Source: Bradyrhizobium algeriense (lineage in GTDB: Bacteria; Pseudomonadota; Alphaproteobacteria; Rhizobiales; Xanthobacteraceae). Taken from it: 64,000 bases of DNA. This document shows positions 51,232 through 59,128 of this stretch, one piece after another; within the stretch, counting starts at the first letter, position 1; each line of letters begins with the position of its first letter. Under the pieces are notes generated by a model. The model made no database searches. It saw only the letters and a list, made by a program, of their open reading frames with translations, and was not told the DNA's origin. The stretch lies in contig NZ_JAZHRV010000001.1 of the NCBI RefSeq assembly GCF_036924595.1, positions 5,270,001-5,334,000 of the forward strand, read 5' to 3'. The position numbers and the translations under genes are program-made.

Positions 51232-51990
51232 TCAAAACAACGACCCCTGCCCGTCATCCTCCGCCGTCACCTTGCGCGGCGCGGCCTTTTTCGCAGGCTT
51301 CGGCTCCTCCGCCGCGCGCTCCTCGTCGGTGATCGGCAGCAGCAGTTGCGCGTCGTCATTGACGACGCGGTTGACGCGCGTGGAAATCTCGTGCCAGGCG
51401 AATTCGCCCTCAGTCGGCCCGCGCAGCAGCGGCATAACGTCGTCGGCATCGTTGGTCCGGCCGTCGAGCCAGCGCTCGAATTCCTCGGGCGCGATCGTCA
51501 CGGGCACGCGGTGATGCAGCGTGGCGAGGTCGCGGCTGGCGGGCGCGGTGACGATGGCGACGCTGTCGGTCTCCTCGCCGTTCGGCCCCATCCAGGTCTC
51601 CGCGAGCGCGGCAAAGCCGACCGGCCGACCATCGCGCCGGTGGATGAAAAAGGGCCGCTTGCGGCCGCTCGCATCCTGCCATTCGTAATAGCCGTCGGCC
51701 GGGATCAGGCAGCGCCGCCGCTTGATGGCATTCTTGAACGCCGGCTTCTCCAGAACCGTCTCGGAGCGCGCGTTGATCAGGAGCGTAAATTTGCGGGGAT
51801 CCTTCACCCACGACGGAATCAGTCCCCAGCGCATCAGCCGAAAATGGCGGCCGCCATTTTCCAGAATCACAACCGGAACTGGCTGAGTGGGCGCAATATT
51901 ATACCGCGGCGGGAAATTGGGCTGCTCGATATAGCCGAAGATCTGCCGGAGTGCCGCAGGCGGTGAGGTAATTACAAAACGTCCGCACAT
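51232..51990 (-). CDS. yedK: SOS-response-associated peptidase (SRAP/YedK family)
   Basis: A 252-residue SRAP protein. Cys2 (MCGRFV) is the residue that crosslinks to abasic sites, and YNIAPTQPVPVV, LINARSETVLEKPAF and the catalytic Glu in LIPADGYYEWQ, plus LATLHHRVPV, are all present. It shields abasic sites in single-stranded DNA during replication. The C-terminus is a Lys/Ala linker ending QGSLF, which fits the beta-clamp-binding pattern Qx(S/D)LF. A pair of GTTAAC hexamers is in the promoter region. It diverges from the 52053 gene. Confidence 0.94.
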   Translation of the reverse strand: MCGRFVITSPPAALRQIFGYIEQPNFPPRYNIAPTQPVPVVILENGGRHFRLMRWGLIPSWVKDPRKFTLLINARSETVLEKPAFKNAIKRRRCLIPADGYYEWQDASGRKRPFFIHRRDGRPVGFAALAETWMGPNGEETDSVAIVTAPASRDLATLHHRVPVTIAPEEFERWLDGRTNDADDVMPLLRGPTEGEFAWHEISTRVNRVVNDDAQLLLPITDEERAAEEPKPAKKAAPRKVTAEDDGQGSLF

Positions 51991-52023
51991 TATCTGAACA
52001 AGATAAGCCGCTGTTTAATGGGT

Positions 52024-52042
52024 GTTAACCCCCGATGTTAAC
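52024..52042. promoter_or_regulatory. GTTAAC-N7-GTTAAC pair in a divergent promoter
   Basis: GTTAAC at 52024-52029 and 52037-52042 with a 7-base spacer lie between the divergent starts 51990 (SRAP) and 52053. The half-site spacing recalls the alphaproteobacterial LexA box GTTC-N7-GTTC, but the half sites differ, so it is only a candidate operator. Confidence 0.3.
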
Positions 52043-52052
52043 AGTGGGATAG

Positions 52053-52568
52053 ATGACCTTCATGGCCACCACAGATGTGCGATCCGATCGCCCGATGCCA
52101 CCACCGACGACGGCCCGTATTGACGAGGCGCGTGCGGATCAATTGCGCGCGGCCAATATCAATCCCCGCACCGGGCTCGCCACCGACTACCTGAATCATT
52201 TCAACGAAGCCGTCATGCTGCTCGAAATGGTGCCGGACATGCCGGAATGCGCGGAGGACTTTCTCACCTGGACCCCGCTGTCTTACGCCGAGCACTTCTG
52301 GGCCTCCAACTTCAAGGCCCGCGACCTCGCGATCGAGGCCTATGAATGCGCCGACCCCAAGGTCCGTGCCAATTTCGACAATCTCACGGCTACCATGACC
52401 TCGATCCTGACCGCGGTGGGCAACGCCATGCGCGAGGCCCAGCAGGATAAGACCCGCGCCACGCTGGCCGAGCAGGCCACCGCCTGGGTCAAGCCGCTGG
52501 TGGCGCTGGCCGGTGGTGTCATCAACGGCAACACCGAGGGCGACATCGAAGCGGTGATGTCGAACTAG
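52053..52568 (+). CDS. Conserved rhizobial protein of unknown function
   Basis: A 171-residue soluble protein, predicted helical. The block RADQLRAANINPRTGLATDY then LNHFNEAVMLLEMVPDMPEC is one I recall as strongly conserved in Rhizobiales proteins without assigned function. The remaining sequence, TWTPLSYAEHFWASNFKARD and the C-terminal ATAWVKPLVALAGGVINGNT, has no catalytic motif visible. The start is 52053 or 52062. It is monocistronic and divergent from SRAP. Confidence 0.85.
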   Translation: MTFMATTDVRSDRPMPPPTTARIDEARADQLRAANINPRTGLATDYLNHFNEAVMLLEMVPDMPECAEDFLTWTPLSYAEHFWASNFKARDLAIEAYECADPKVRANFDNLTATMTSILTAVGNAMREAQQDKTRATLAEQATAWVKPLVALAGGVINGNTEGDIEAVMSN

Positions 52569-52666
52569 CCGCGCCACGCCTCACTCCATCTCGTCGTATT
52601 AGACCTGCGCGAACCGATCGGGCATGATCGTTCGCACCGCAAGTTCCCTGCTTACCGGATTCCCCC

Positions 52667-53086
52667 TTGGCTTCCCCTGTCCAGCCGACCCACCCTCAAC
52701 TCGCCGTCAGCGGCGCGATTTTTCGTGACGGCAAGGTCCTGCTGGTCCGCCGCGCCCGCTCGCCCGGCAAGGGTTTTTACTCGCTCCCCGGCGGCCGGGT
52801 CGAATTCGGCGAATCCCTGCACACGGCGCTCCACCGCGAGGTGGACGAGGAAACCGGCTTGAGAATCGAGATTCTGGGCCTGGCCGGCTGGCGCGAGGTG
52901 CTGCCCGGGGCCGGCGGCGGCGGGCATTACCTGATCATGTCGTTCGCGGCGCGCTGGACGGCCAGGGAGCCGGTCCTGAACGACGAGCACGACGATTTCA
53001 AATGGCTGGCGCCGGATGGGCTCGGCGACCTGAAGATCACCGGCGGCCTCCTGGAGGTCATCGAGGCCGCCCGAAAGCTGGTCTAG
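52667..53086 (+). CDS. Nudix hydrolase
   Basis: A 139-residue protein with a perfect Nudix box GRVEFGESLHTALHREVDEE ending TGL (GX5EX7REUXEEXGU). It is likely a general nucleoside-diphosphate-X pyrophosphatase or MutT-like sanitizer. The start is TTG at 52667; no in-frame ATG and little ribosome site is seen, so expression may be low. Followed within 62 bases by the TIGR02301-type gene. Confidence 0.88.
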   Translation: MASPVQPTHPQLAVSGAIFRDGKVLLVRRARSPGKGFYSLPGGRVEFGESLHTALHREVDEETGLRIEILGLAGWREVLPGAGGGGHYLIMSFAARWTAREPVLNDEHDDFKWLAPDGLGDLKITGGLLEVIEAARKLV

Positions 53087-53148
53087 GCGGCCGTTCCCGG
53101 AGCCTCACACCTTGCCTCGGGCGTACTGAGGGGGCATATCGGCCCCAA

Positions 53149-53526
53149 ATGCTCAAGCACGCCCTCGCCGCCCTCATCATCATTTCGGCATGCCACCTGG
53201 CTCCCGCGCGGGCCCAGGATGCCGCCGCGCCGTTTGACGGCGATCTGCAGCGGCTGGCCGAGATTCTCGGCACCCTGCATTACCTCCGGGGCATCTGTGG
53301 CTCCAATGAAGGGGCGAAATGGCGCAACGAAATGCAGGCGCTGATCGACGCCGAAACCCCGTCCGGCGACCGCCGCGCCCGCATGATCGCGGGCTTCAAC
53401 CGCGGCTATAACGGCTTTCAGCAGACCTACCGGACCTGCACGCCTGCGGCGTCCGTCGCGATCCGCAGATATATCGAGGAAGGCTCAAAGATCTCGCGCG
53501 ACCTCACCGCGCGCTACGCGAACTAG
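53149..53526 (+). CDS. TIGR02301-family exported protein
   Basis: A 125-residue protein. The signal peptide (MLKHALAALIIISACHLA, cleavage near ARA) is followed by QRLAEILGTLHYLRGICGSN, EGAKWRNEMQALIDAE, ARMIAGFNRGYNGFQQTYRT and RRYIEEGSKISRDLTARYAN. These match a family limited to Rhizobiales (TIGR02301). Two cysteines (in GICGS and YRTCTP) likely pair in the periplasm. Function unknown. The next gene starts 6 bases after its stop. Confidence 0.88.
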   Translation: MLKHALAALIIISACHLAPARAQDAAAPFDGDLQRLAEILGTLHYLRGICGSNEGAKWRNEMQALIDAETPSGDRRARMIAGFNRGYNGFQQTYRTCTPAASVAIRRYIEEGSKISRDLTARYAN

Positions 53527-53532
53527 GCAACC

Positions 53533-54171
53533 ATGGACGCGATCTATTTCGACCTCGACGGAACGCTGACGGACCCCAAGCCGGGCATCACCCGTTCGAT
53601 CCAGTATGCGCTGCAAAGGCTCGATCATCCGACCATGCCGACCGAGGACGAACTGACCTGGTGCATCGGCCCGCCGCTGCGCGCCAGTTTCGTCAGGCTG
53701 CTTGGCGCGGAGACGTCGGCCGATCTCGCCGTGACGTATTATCGTGAGCGATTTTCCGATGTCGGCCTCTATGAGAACGGCGTCTATGACGGCATCGGCG
53801 AGGTGCTGACGTCGCTCTGCGCCTCCGGCCACCGGCTGTTCGTCGCCACCAGCAAGCCGCATGTGTTCGCCGAGCGCATCATCGATCACTTCGGTCTGCG
53901 CGATCACTTCGAGCGCGTGTTCGGTTCCGAACTCGACGGCACCCGTGTGGACAAATCCCATCTGCTCGAATACGCGCTGAAGCAAGCATCGGTTGATCCG
54001 GCCAAGACCCTGATGATCGGCGACCGCAGCCACGACATGGTCGGCGCGAAGAACAACGGCATGAAGGGCATCGGCGTGCTGTACGGATACGGCAGCCGCG
54101 ACGAGTTGCTGGAGGCCGGCGCGCACCATGTTTGCGCCACCCCGGGGGCGGTCCTCGGCTGCATTGCGTGA
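53533..54171 (+). CDS. HAD-superfamily phosphatase (phosphoglycolate phosphatase-like)
   Basis: A 212-residue HAD hydrolase of subfamily IA. Motif I is YFDLDGTLTD (Asp7 and Asp9), motif II FVATSKPHVF, motif III the lysine of VDKSHLLEYALK, and motif IV MIGDRSHDMVGAKNN. The C1 helical cap covers about 15-80. It dephosphorylates small phosphate esters; closest in style to PpaX/Gph. It is close behind the TIGR02301 gene (6 bases), so they are probably cotranscribed. Confidence 0.93.
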   Translation: MDAIYFDLDGTLTDPKPGITRSIQYALQRLDHPTMPTEDELTWCIGPPLRASFVRLLGAETSADLAVTYYRERFSDVGLYENGVYDGIGEVLTSLCASGHRLFVATSKPHVFAERIIDHFGLRDHFERVFGSELDGTRVDKSHLLEYALKQASVDPAKTLMIGDRSHDMVGAKNNGMKGIGVLYGYGSRDELLEAGAHHVCATPGAVLGCIA

Positions 54172-54323
54172 GACGCGCGGGAACTTTTGTCGCCGCCTGA
54201 AATTCGAGCAGCGCCGTTAACCCTTCCTAAAGATGTGGCCTAGGCGAGCCCGCCGCGCGTGCTACAGCTTGTCGCGTTAGGATGCGTTCCGCCCTGGTTC
54301 GCGCGCAGATTTCGTTGAGCTTC

Positions 54324-54590
54324 ATGAGCCGCCCAGCCTCGTTCCCGACCGCCCGCGACCCGCTTCCCGACTTCGAGCAGAAGCAGACTGCGCTGAGCTA
54401 TTTGAGCGAGGCCTGGGCGGAAGCGCGGCACGATGGCGTCGATGGCGATTGCCTCGCGCAAGCGAGCCTGTTCACGGCGCTGGCCGAACTGGTCTCGACC
54501 TACGGCGAGGACGCAGTGGCGAAGTTCGTGGAAGGTCTGCCGGCTCGCGTGAGGAACGGTGAGTTTTCGCTGAAATTGGCGAAGCAGTAA
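54324..54590 (+). CDS. Small conserved-looking soluble protein
   Basis: An 88-residue protein (MSRPASFPTARDPLPDFEQK, then TALSYLSEAWAEARHDGVDG, AELVSTYGEDAVAKFVEGLP). It is predicted helical; no motif identified. I choose the ATG at 54324 rather than 54282, whose ribosome site is too close, though the choice is uncertain. Similar sequences occur in Bradyrhizobium. A repeat follows. Confidence 0.6.
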   Translation: MSRPASFPTARDPLPDFEQKQTALSYLSEAWAEARHDGVDGDCLAQASLFTALAELVSTYGEDAVAKFVEGLPARVRNGEFSLKLAKQ

Positions 54591-54611
54591 CAGCTCGCGT
54601 CAGACCAGGCT

Positions 54612-54714
54612 GTCATCGCCCGGGCTTGACCGGGCGACCCAGTACGCCGCGGCCCCTCGATTCAATCGTTGCCGTCTCTGGAATACTGGATCACCCGCCT
54701 TCGCGGGTGACGAC
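54612..54714. repeat. GTCATCGCCCGG...CGGGTGACGAC palindromic repeat
   Basis: The left block is itself a hairpin (CGCCCGG-GCTTGA-CCGGGCG) followed by CCCAGTACGCCG. The right block TACTGGATCACCCGC and CTTCGCGGGTGACGAC forms another hairpin. CCAGTA and TACTGG can pair across the element. This is a third repeat family typical of Bradyrhizobium intergenic DNA. Confidence 0.78.
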
Positions 54715-54761
54715 GGCTGTGGCTGGCGTGACGTCCTGCCCTCCCTCGACAGCTGAAACTC

Positions 54762-56096
54762 CTACCCCTTCAACGTCTCCAGAAACCGCACCGGCTCGCC
54801 GGTTGACGGCGTCGTCACCTCACCCTGCCACATCACGCGCTTGCCGCGCACGAAGGTGCCGACCGGCCAGCCGGTGACGCGCACGCCGTCATAGGGCGTC
54901 CAGCCGGCGCGCGAGGCCACCCATTTGTTGGTGATGGTCTCGCTGCGCTTGAGATCGACGATGGTGAAGTCGGCGTCATAGCCGGCGGCAATGCGGCCCT
55001 TGCAGGCGATGTTGTAGAGCCGCGCGGGGCCCGCGCTGGTGAGATCGACGAAGCGCGCCAGCGACAGCCGCCCGGCATTGACGTGATCTAGCATCAGCGG
55101 CACCAGCGTCTGCACGCCGGTCATCCCCGAGGGCGAGGCCGGATAGGTCTTGGCCTTTTCCTCCAGCGTGTGCGGCGCATGGTCCGAGCCGAGCACGTCG
55201 ATGATGCCTTGCTCGATGCCGTACCAGATACCCTCGCGGTGATCGGCCGAGCGCACCGGCGGGTTCATCTGCGCGCGGGTGCCGAGCCGCTCGTAGCATT
55301 CGGGCGCGGCCAGCGTCAGATGGTGCGGCGTCGCCTCGCAGGACGCGACGTCCTTGTGATCGCGCAGATACTCGATCTCCTGCTTGGTCGAGATGTGCAG
55401 GACATGGATGCGCTTTCCGGTTTCGCGCGCGAGATTGACCAGCCGCTGCGTCGCCATCAGCGCCGCGGTCTCGTCCCGCCACACCGGATGCGAGCGCGGA
55501 TCGCCCTCGATGCGCAGCGGCTTGCGCTCGTTGAGGCGATATTCGTCCTCGGCATGAAAGGCAGCGCGACGGCGGATCACCTGAAAGATACGCCGCAGGC
55601 TCTCGTCGTCCTCGACCAGCAGCGCGCCGGTAGACGAGCCGATGAACACCTTGACGCCAGCGCAGCCCGGTGCGCGTTCGAGTTCAGGTAAATCCTGAAC
55701 ATTCTCGCGCGTGCCGCCGATGAAGAAAGCAAAGTCGCAATGCATGCGGTGACGGCCGCGCTTCACCTTGTCGGTGAAGTTGGCTTCCGTGACGGTCAGC
55801 GGATCGGTGTTCGGCATTTCAAATACCGCCGTCACCCCGCCCATCACAGCGCTGCACGATCCGGTTTCAAGATCTTCCTTATGCGTCTGGCCCGGCTCGC
55901 GGAAATGCACCTGCGTATCCATCACGCCGGGCAGGATGTGCAGGCCCCTGCAGTCGATCGTCTCGGCGGCGGACGCCCGCCCGAGGCCGCCGATCGCGGC
56001 GATCCGGCCGTTGGAAATGCCGATATCGCGGATGCCCTCGCCGTCCTGATTGACCACGGTGCCGGATTTTAGAATGGTATCAAATCGTTGATTCAT
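54762..56096 (-). CDS. pyrC: Dihydroorotase, class I (PyrC-like)
   Basis: A 444-residue amidohydrolase of the dihydroorotase family. The first metal motif is GVMDTQVHFREPGQTHKED; the His of HxH is Gln62 here, a variation known in a subgroup of bacterial dihydroorotases. The lysine in GVKVFIGSSTGALL is the likely carbamylated bridge; ATPHHLTLAAPE, GSDHAPHTLEEKAK and GRIAAGYDADFTIVDL complete the fold. It closes carbamoyl aspartate to dihydroorotate in pyrimidine synthesis. pyrB is not nearby, so a catabolic hydantoinase-like role cannot be excluded. Confidence 0.88.
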   Translation of the reverse strand: MNQRFDTILKSGTVVNQDGEGIRDIGISNGRIAAIGGLGRASAAETIDCRGLHILPGVMDTQVHFREPGQTHKEDLETGSCSAVMGGVTAVFEMPNTDPLTVTEANFTDKVKRGRHRMHCDFAFFIGGTRENVQDLPELERAPGCAGVKVFIGSSTGALLVEDDESLRRIFQVIRRRAAFHAEDEYRLNERKPLRIEGDPRSHPVWRDETAALMATQRLVNLARETGKRIHVLHISTKQEIEYLRDHKDVASCEATPHHLTLAAPECYERLGTRAQMNPPVRSADHREGIWYGIEQGIIDVLGSDHAPHTLEEKAKTYPASPSGMTGVQTLVPLMLDHVNAGRLSLARFVDLTSAGPARLYNIACKGRIAAGYDADFTIVDLKRSETITNKWVASRAGWTPYDGVRVTGWPVGTFVRGKRVMWQGEVTTPSTGEPVRFLETLKG

Positions 56097-56245
56097 CGCT
56101 GATTCATCGGTCCTTAGGCGCCCGCTTCAAGGCCGTCGCGGGGCTTGTTGGCGGCACCTTAGCGCCTTAACTTCGGATGGGATATCCGCCACCTGCGTTT
56201 CCCCAGGAACTTCAAAAAGCACGTCAAAAGAGGCTGATTTAGCTT

Positions 56246-57127
56246 ATGAAAGCAGCGTTTCTTCCGGACCGGGGCGTGGTCAAGGTCAGCGGCGAGGATG
56301 CCCGCAACTTCCTCAACGGCCTCGTCACCACAGACGTCACGCTGCTGCAGCCCGGCCTTGGCCGGTTCGGCGCGCTGCTGACGCCGCAGGGCAAGATCAC
56401 GGCCGATTTCCTGATCACCGAAGCCCCCGCCGGCCATGGCGGCGGCTTCCTGATCGATGCGCCCCGCGCGCTGGCGCAGAACCTCGCCGACAAGCTCGGC
56501 TTCTATAAGCTGCGCGCCAAGGTCGCGGTGGAGAACATCTCCGACAGCATGGGCGTGCTGGCGGTATGGGAGGGCGAGCCGGCCGTGAAGCCCGATCTGG
56601 CTTTTGCCGATCCGCGGCATGAGGGTCTTGGCTGGCGCATTCTCGTGCCCGAAGATCTCAAGCATAAAGTCGCCGGTCTGATCGGCGCCGATCTCGTCGA
56701 CAGTGACGCCTACGAGGCCCATCGCATCGCCTTGGGCGTGCCGCGCGGCGGGCTCGATTTCATGTACAGCGACGCGTTTCCGCATGAGACAAATATGGAC
56801 CGCCTGCACGGCGTCGATTTCGACAAGGGCTGCTATGTCGGCCAGGAAGTGGTGTCGCGGATGCAGCATCGCGGCACCGCGCGGACGCGGATCGTGCGCG
56901 TCACGCTCGAAGACTTTTCGCCGGAGACCGGCGTCGCCGTTCTCGGTGGCGACAAGCAGCTCGGCACCATGGGATCTACCGCCGGCGGCCATGGCCTCGC
57001 GCTGGTCCGGATCGACCGCGTTGCGGACGCGCTCGATGCGGGACTGCCGTTGACGGCCGGCGGCCTTGCGATCCGGCTGACCGACCCGAACGACGTTCGC
57101 ACCCCACCGAAGCAGACCGTCGCATGA
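56246..57127 (+). CDS. ygfZ: Folate-binding YgfZ/CAF17-type protein
   Basis: A 293-residue protein. The family signature KGCYVGQEVVSRMQHRGTAR (about 193-212) is present, with N-terminal FLNGLVTTDVTLLQPGLGRF and TPQGKITADFLI. It helps assemble or repair Fe-S enzymes (for example MiaB) using tetrahydrofolate. Its stop overlaps the ATG of tag (ATGA), starting a three-gene coupled run ygfZ - tag - HD hydrolase. Confidence 0.93.
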   Translation: MKAAFLPDRGVVKVSGEDARNFLNGLVTTDVTLLQPGLGRFGALLTPQGKITADFLITEAPAGHGGGFLIDAPRALAQNLADKLGFYKLRAKVAVENISDSMGVLAVWEGEPAVKPDLAFADPRHEGLGWRILVPEDLKHKVAGLIGADLVDSDAYEAHRIALGVPRGGLDFMYSDAFPHETNMDRLHGVDFDKGCYVGQEVVSRMQHRGTARTRIVRVTLEDFSPETGVAVLGGDKQLGTMGSTAGGHGLALVRIDRVADALDAGLPLTAGGLAIRLTDPNDVRTPPKQTVA

Positions 57128-57750
57128 GCAAATCTGCGCGCCTGCACCCCGACGGCAAGCTGCGGTGCCCGTGGCCGGGCGAAGACCCGTTCTACATGGC
57201 CTATCACGACACTGAATGGGGCGTCCCCGAATACGACGACCGGGCGCTCTATGAAAAATTGATCCTCGACGGCTTCCAGGCTGGACTGTCGTGGATCACG
57301 ATCCTGCGCAAGCGCGAGAACTTCCGCAAAGCGTTCGACGATTTTCAGCCGGAAAAGATCGCGCGCTACAGCGACAAGAAGATCCACGCGCTGATGAACG
57401 ATGCCGGCATCGTGCGCAACCGCGCCAAGATCGAAGGCGCCGTCAACAGCGCCAAGGCCTATCTGAAGATCATGGAAGAAGGCGCGGGCTTCTCCAAGTT
57501 CCTGTGGGAGTTCGTCGACGGCAAGCCTGTCGTCAATCAGTTCAAGACCACGGCCAGCGTACCGGCCTCGACGCCGGTCTCGATCAAGATTTCAAAGGAG
57601 CTCGGCGCCCGCGGCTTCAAGTTCGTCGGCCCGACCATCGTCTACGCCTTCATGCAGGCCACCGGCATGGTCAACGACCATCTGGTCACCTGCTTCTGCC
57701 ACGAGAACTGCAGCGGCAAACTTCGCAAGCCCCGCCTCAAGGCCAAATGA
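57124..57750 (+). CDS. tag: DNA-3-methyladenine glycosylase I
   Basis: A 208-residue Tag enzyme: RCPWPGEDPFYMAYHDTEWG (zinc-snap Cys and His), LILDGFQAGLSWITILRKRE (substrate-pocket region), MNDAGIVRNRAKIEGAVNSA and the C-terminal zinc ligands in VTCFCHENCSGK. It excises 3-methyladenine from alkylated DNA in base excision repair. The ATG at 57124 overlaps ygfZ's stop and its own stop overlaps the HD gene (ATGA). Confidence 0.95.
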   Translation: MSKSARLHPDGKLRCPWPGEDPFYMAYHDTEWGVPEYDDRALYEKLILDGFQAGLSWITILRKRENFRKAFDDFQPEKIARYSDKKIHALMNDAGIVRNRAKIEGAVNSAKAYLKIMEEGAGFSKFLWEFVDGKPVVNQFKTTASVPASTPVSIKISKELGARGFKFVGPTIVYAFMQATGMVNDHLVTCFCHENCSGKLRKPRLKAK

Positions 57751-58358
57751 CGGCGCGCAAAACGTCCAGCATCGCCAATCGCGCCTGGCAGCGAATGCTG
57801 TCGGGGCGACGGCTCGACCTGCTCGACCCCTCCCCGCTCGATATCGAGATCGCCGACATTGCCCATGGCCTGGCGCGCGTCGCACGCTGGAACGGGCAGA
57901 CCAGCGGCGCGCATATTTTCTCGGTGGCGCAGCACACGCTGCTGGTGGAAACCGTCATGCGCGAACAGATGCCGCGCGTCGACGCCCGCTTCCGGCTCGC
58001 AGCGCTGCTGCACGACGCGCCGGAATATGTCATCGGCGACATGATCTCGCCGTTCAAAGCCGTGCTCGGCGGCGACTACAAGGTGGTGGAGAAGCGCCTG
58101 CTGGCGGCGATCCATATTCGCTTCGGCCTGCCGCCGGTTCTGGCGGACGAAATTACCAAGGCCATCAAGGCGGCCGATCGCGGCGCGGCCTATCTCGAAG
58201 CCACCCATCTGGCCGGATTTTCGGAAGGAGAGGCGAAACGCCTGTTCGGCAGAGACCCCGGCCTGCCCGAGGCCACGGTGCGCGATTATCTGACGCCGTG
58301 GACCGCGGCCCGGGCCGAGAAGCAGTTTTTGGCGCGATTCAAGCTGCTGCTCGGTTGA
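57747..58358 (+). CDS. HD-domain phosphohydrolase (YfbR-like)
   Basis: A 203-residue HD protein. Metal ligands: His in HIFSVAQHTLLVE, the HD pair in LAALLHDAPEYVIGDMISP, and an Asp in AIKAADRGAAYLEA. It resembles YfbR-type 5'-deoxynucleotidases that dephosphorylate dNMPs. The ATG at 57747 overlaps the tag stop; the open frame extends earlier only as a shadow of tag. It likely works with nucleotide or DNA housekeeping. Confidence 0.9.
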   Translation: MTARKTSSIANRAWQRMLSGRRLDLLDPSPLDIEIADIAHGLARVARWNGQTSGAHIFSVAQHTLLVETVMREQMPRVDARFRLAALLHDAPEYVIGDMISPFKAVLGGDYKVVEKRLLAAIHIRFGLPPVLADEITKAIKAADRGAAYLEATHLAGFSEGEAKRLFGRDPGLPEATVRDYLTPWTAARAEKQFLARFKLLLG

Positions 58359-58446
58359 TTGCCCCGCGCAAACCTGCTTTCACCGCTTCACCCCCGGGCC
58401 TATAATTACGGCAAAACAGGACTAGGGAACGCTTCGAAGGATCGCC

Positions 58447-58953
58447 ATGCTTCACGTCTGTTCGCTTGCCGCACTTCCCGAGACCGTCAGAGCCACCGGC
58501 GCCAGCCATATCCTCACCGTGATGGCCAATGTCGATCAGGTGCTGCGGCCAGCTTCGGTGCTCGAGGCCAACCATCTGAGGGTGTCGATGGACGACATCA
58601 CCGAGCAGATGGACGGCTTTGTCGCGCCGTCGGACCTGCATATCGAGAGGGTGCTGAGCTTCGTCCGCAACTGGGACCGCAGCGCGCCGATGGTGGTGCA
58701 TTGCTATGCCGGCATCAGCCGCTCGACCGCGAGCGCCTTCGCCGCCGCCTGCGCTCTCAATCCGCACCGCAACGAGATCGAGATTGCCCGGCAAATTCGC
58801 GCCCGCTCTCCGATTGCTTCCCCGAACCGGCTGATCGTCAGCCTCGCTGACAAGGCGCTCGGGCGCGACGGCCGGATGCTGCGCGCGCTCGACGAGATGG
58901 GCCCGGGCAGCATGACCGTCGAAGGCCGGCCGTTCCAGCTCGATCTGGAATAG
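58447..58953 (+). CDS. Dual-specificity/tyrosine phosphatase-like protein
   Basis: A 168-residue phosphatase with the CX5R loop HCYAGISRSTAS (Cys86, Arg92) and a possible general-acid Asp in the preceding region (MDDITEQMDGFVAPSD). AAGGA lies before the ATG. It is likely cytoplasmic. It follows the ygfZ - tag - HD run by 88 bases. Targets in rhizobia are unknown; it could dephosphorylate proteins or phosphoinositide-like compounds. Confidence 0.88.
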   Translation: MLHVCSLAALPETVRATGASHILTVMANVDQVLRPASVLEANHLRVSMDDITEQMDGFVAPSDLHIERVLSFVRNWDRSAPMVVHCYAGISRSTASAFAAACALNPHRNEIEIARQIRARSPIASPNRLIVSLADKALGRDGRMLRALDEMGPGSMTVEGRPFQLDLE

Positions 58954-59128
58954 AAACCTGTGCGCGCCTGAGGGATATGGCACGAAAATGCCATATCCCT
59001 CGCTGCAAAGAGTGCGACATTGCCTCACGGGCTTGATTTGAACTTTAGCGGACAAAGCCCCACACAGGATTGCAACCGGGCCGCCGAGGTGGCCGGTCAA
59101 CGCTCTCACGCGCCCGCCTGGAGGCCCA

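Noticed and set aside
55910..55930. Gln in place of the first His of the dihydroorotase HxH motif as a sign of inactivity
   Set aside because: DxQVHFREPG occurs in a recognised subgroup of active-type dihydroorotases; other metal residues are intact.
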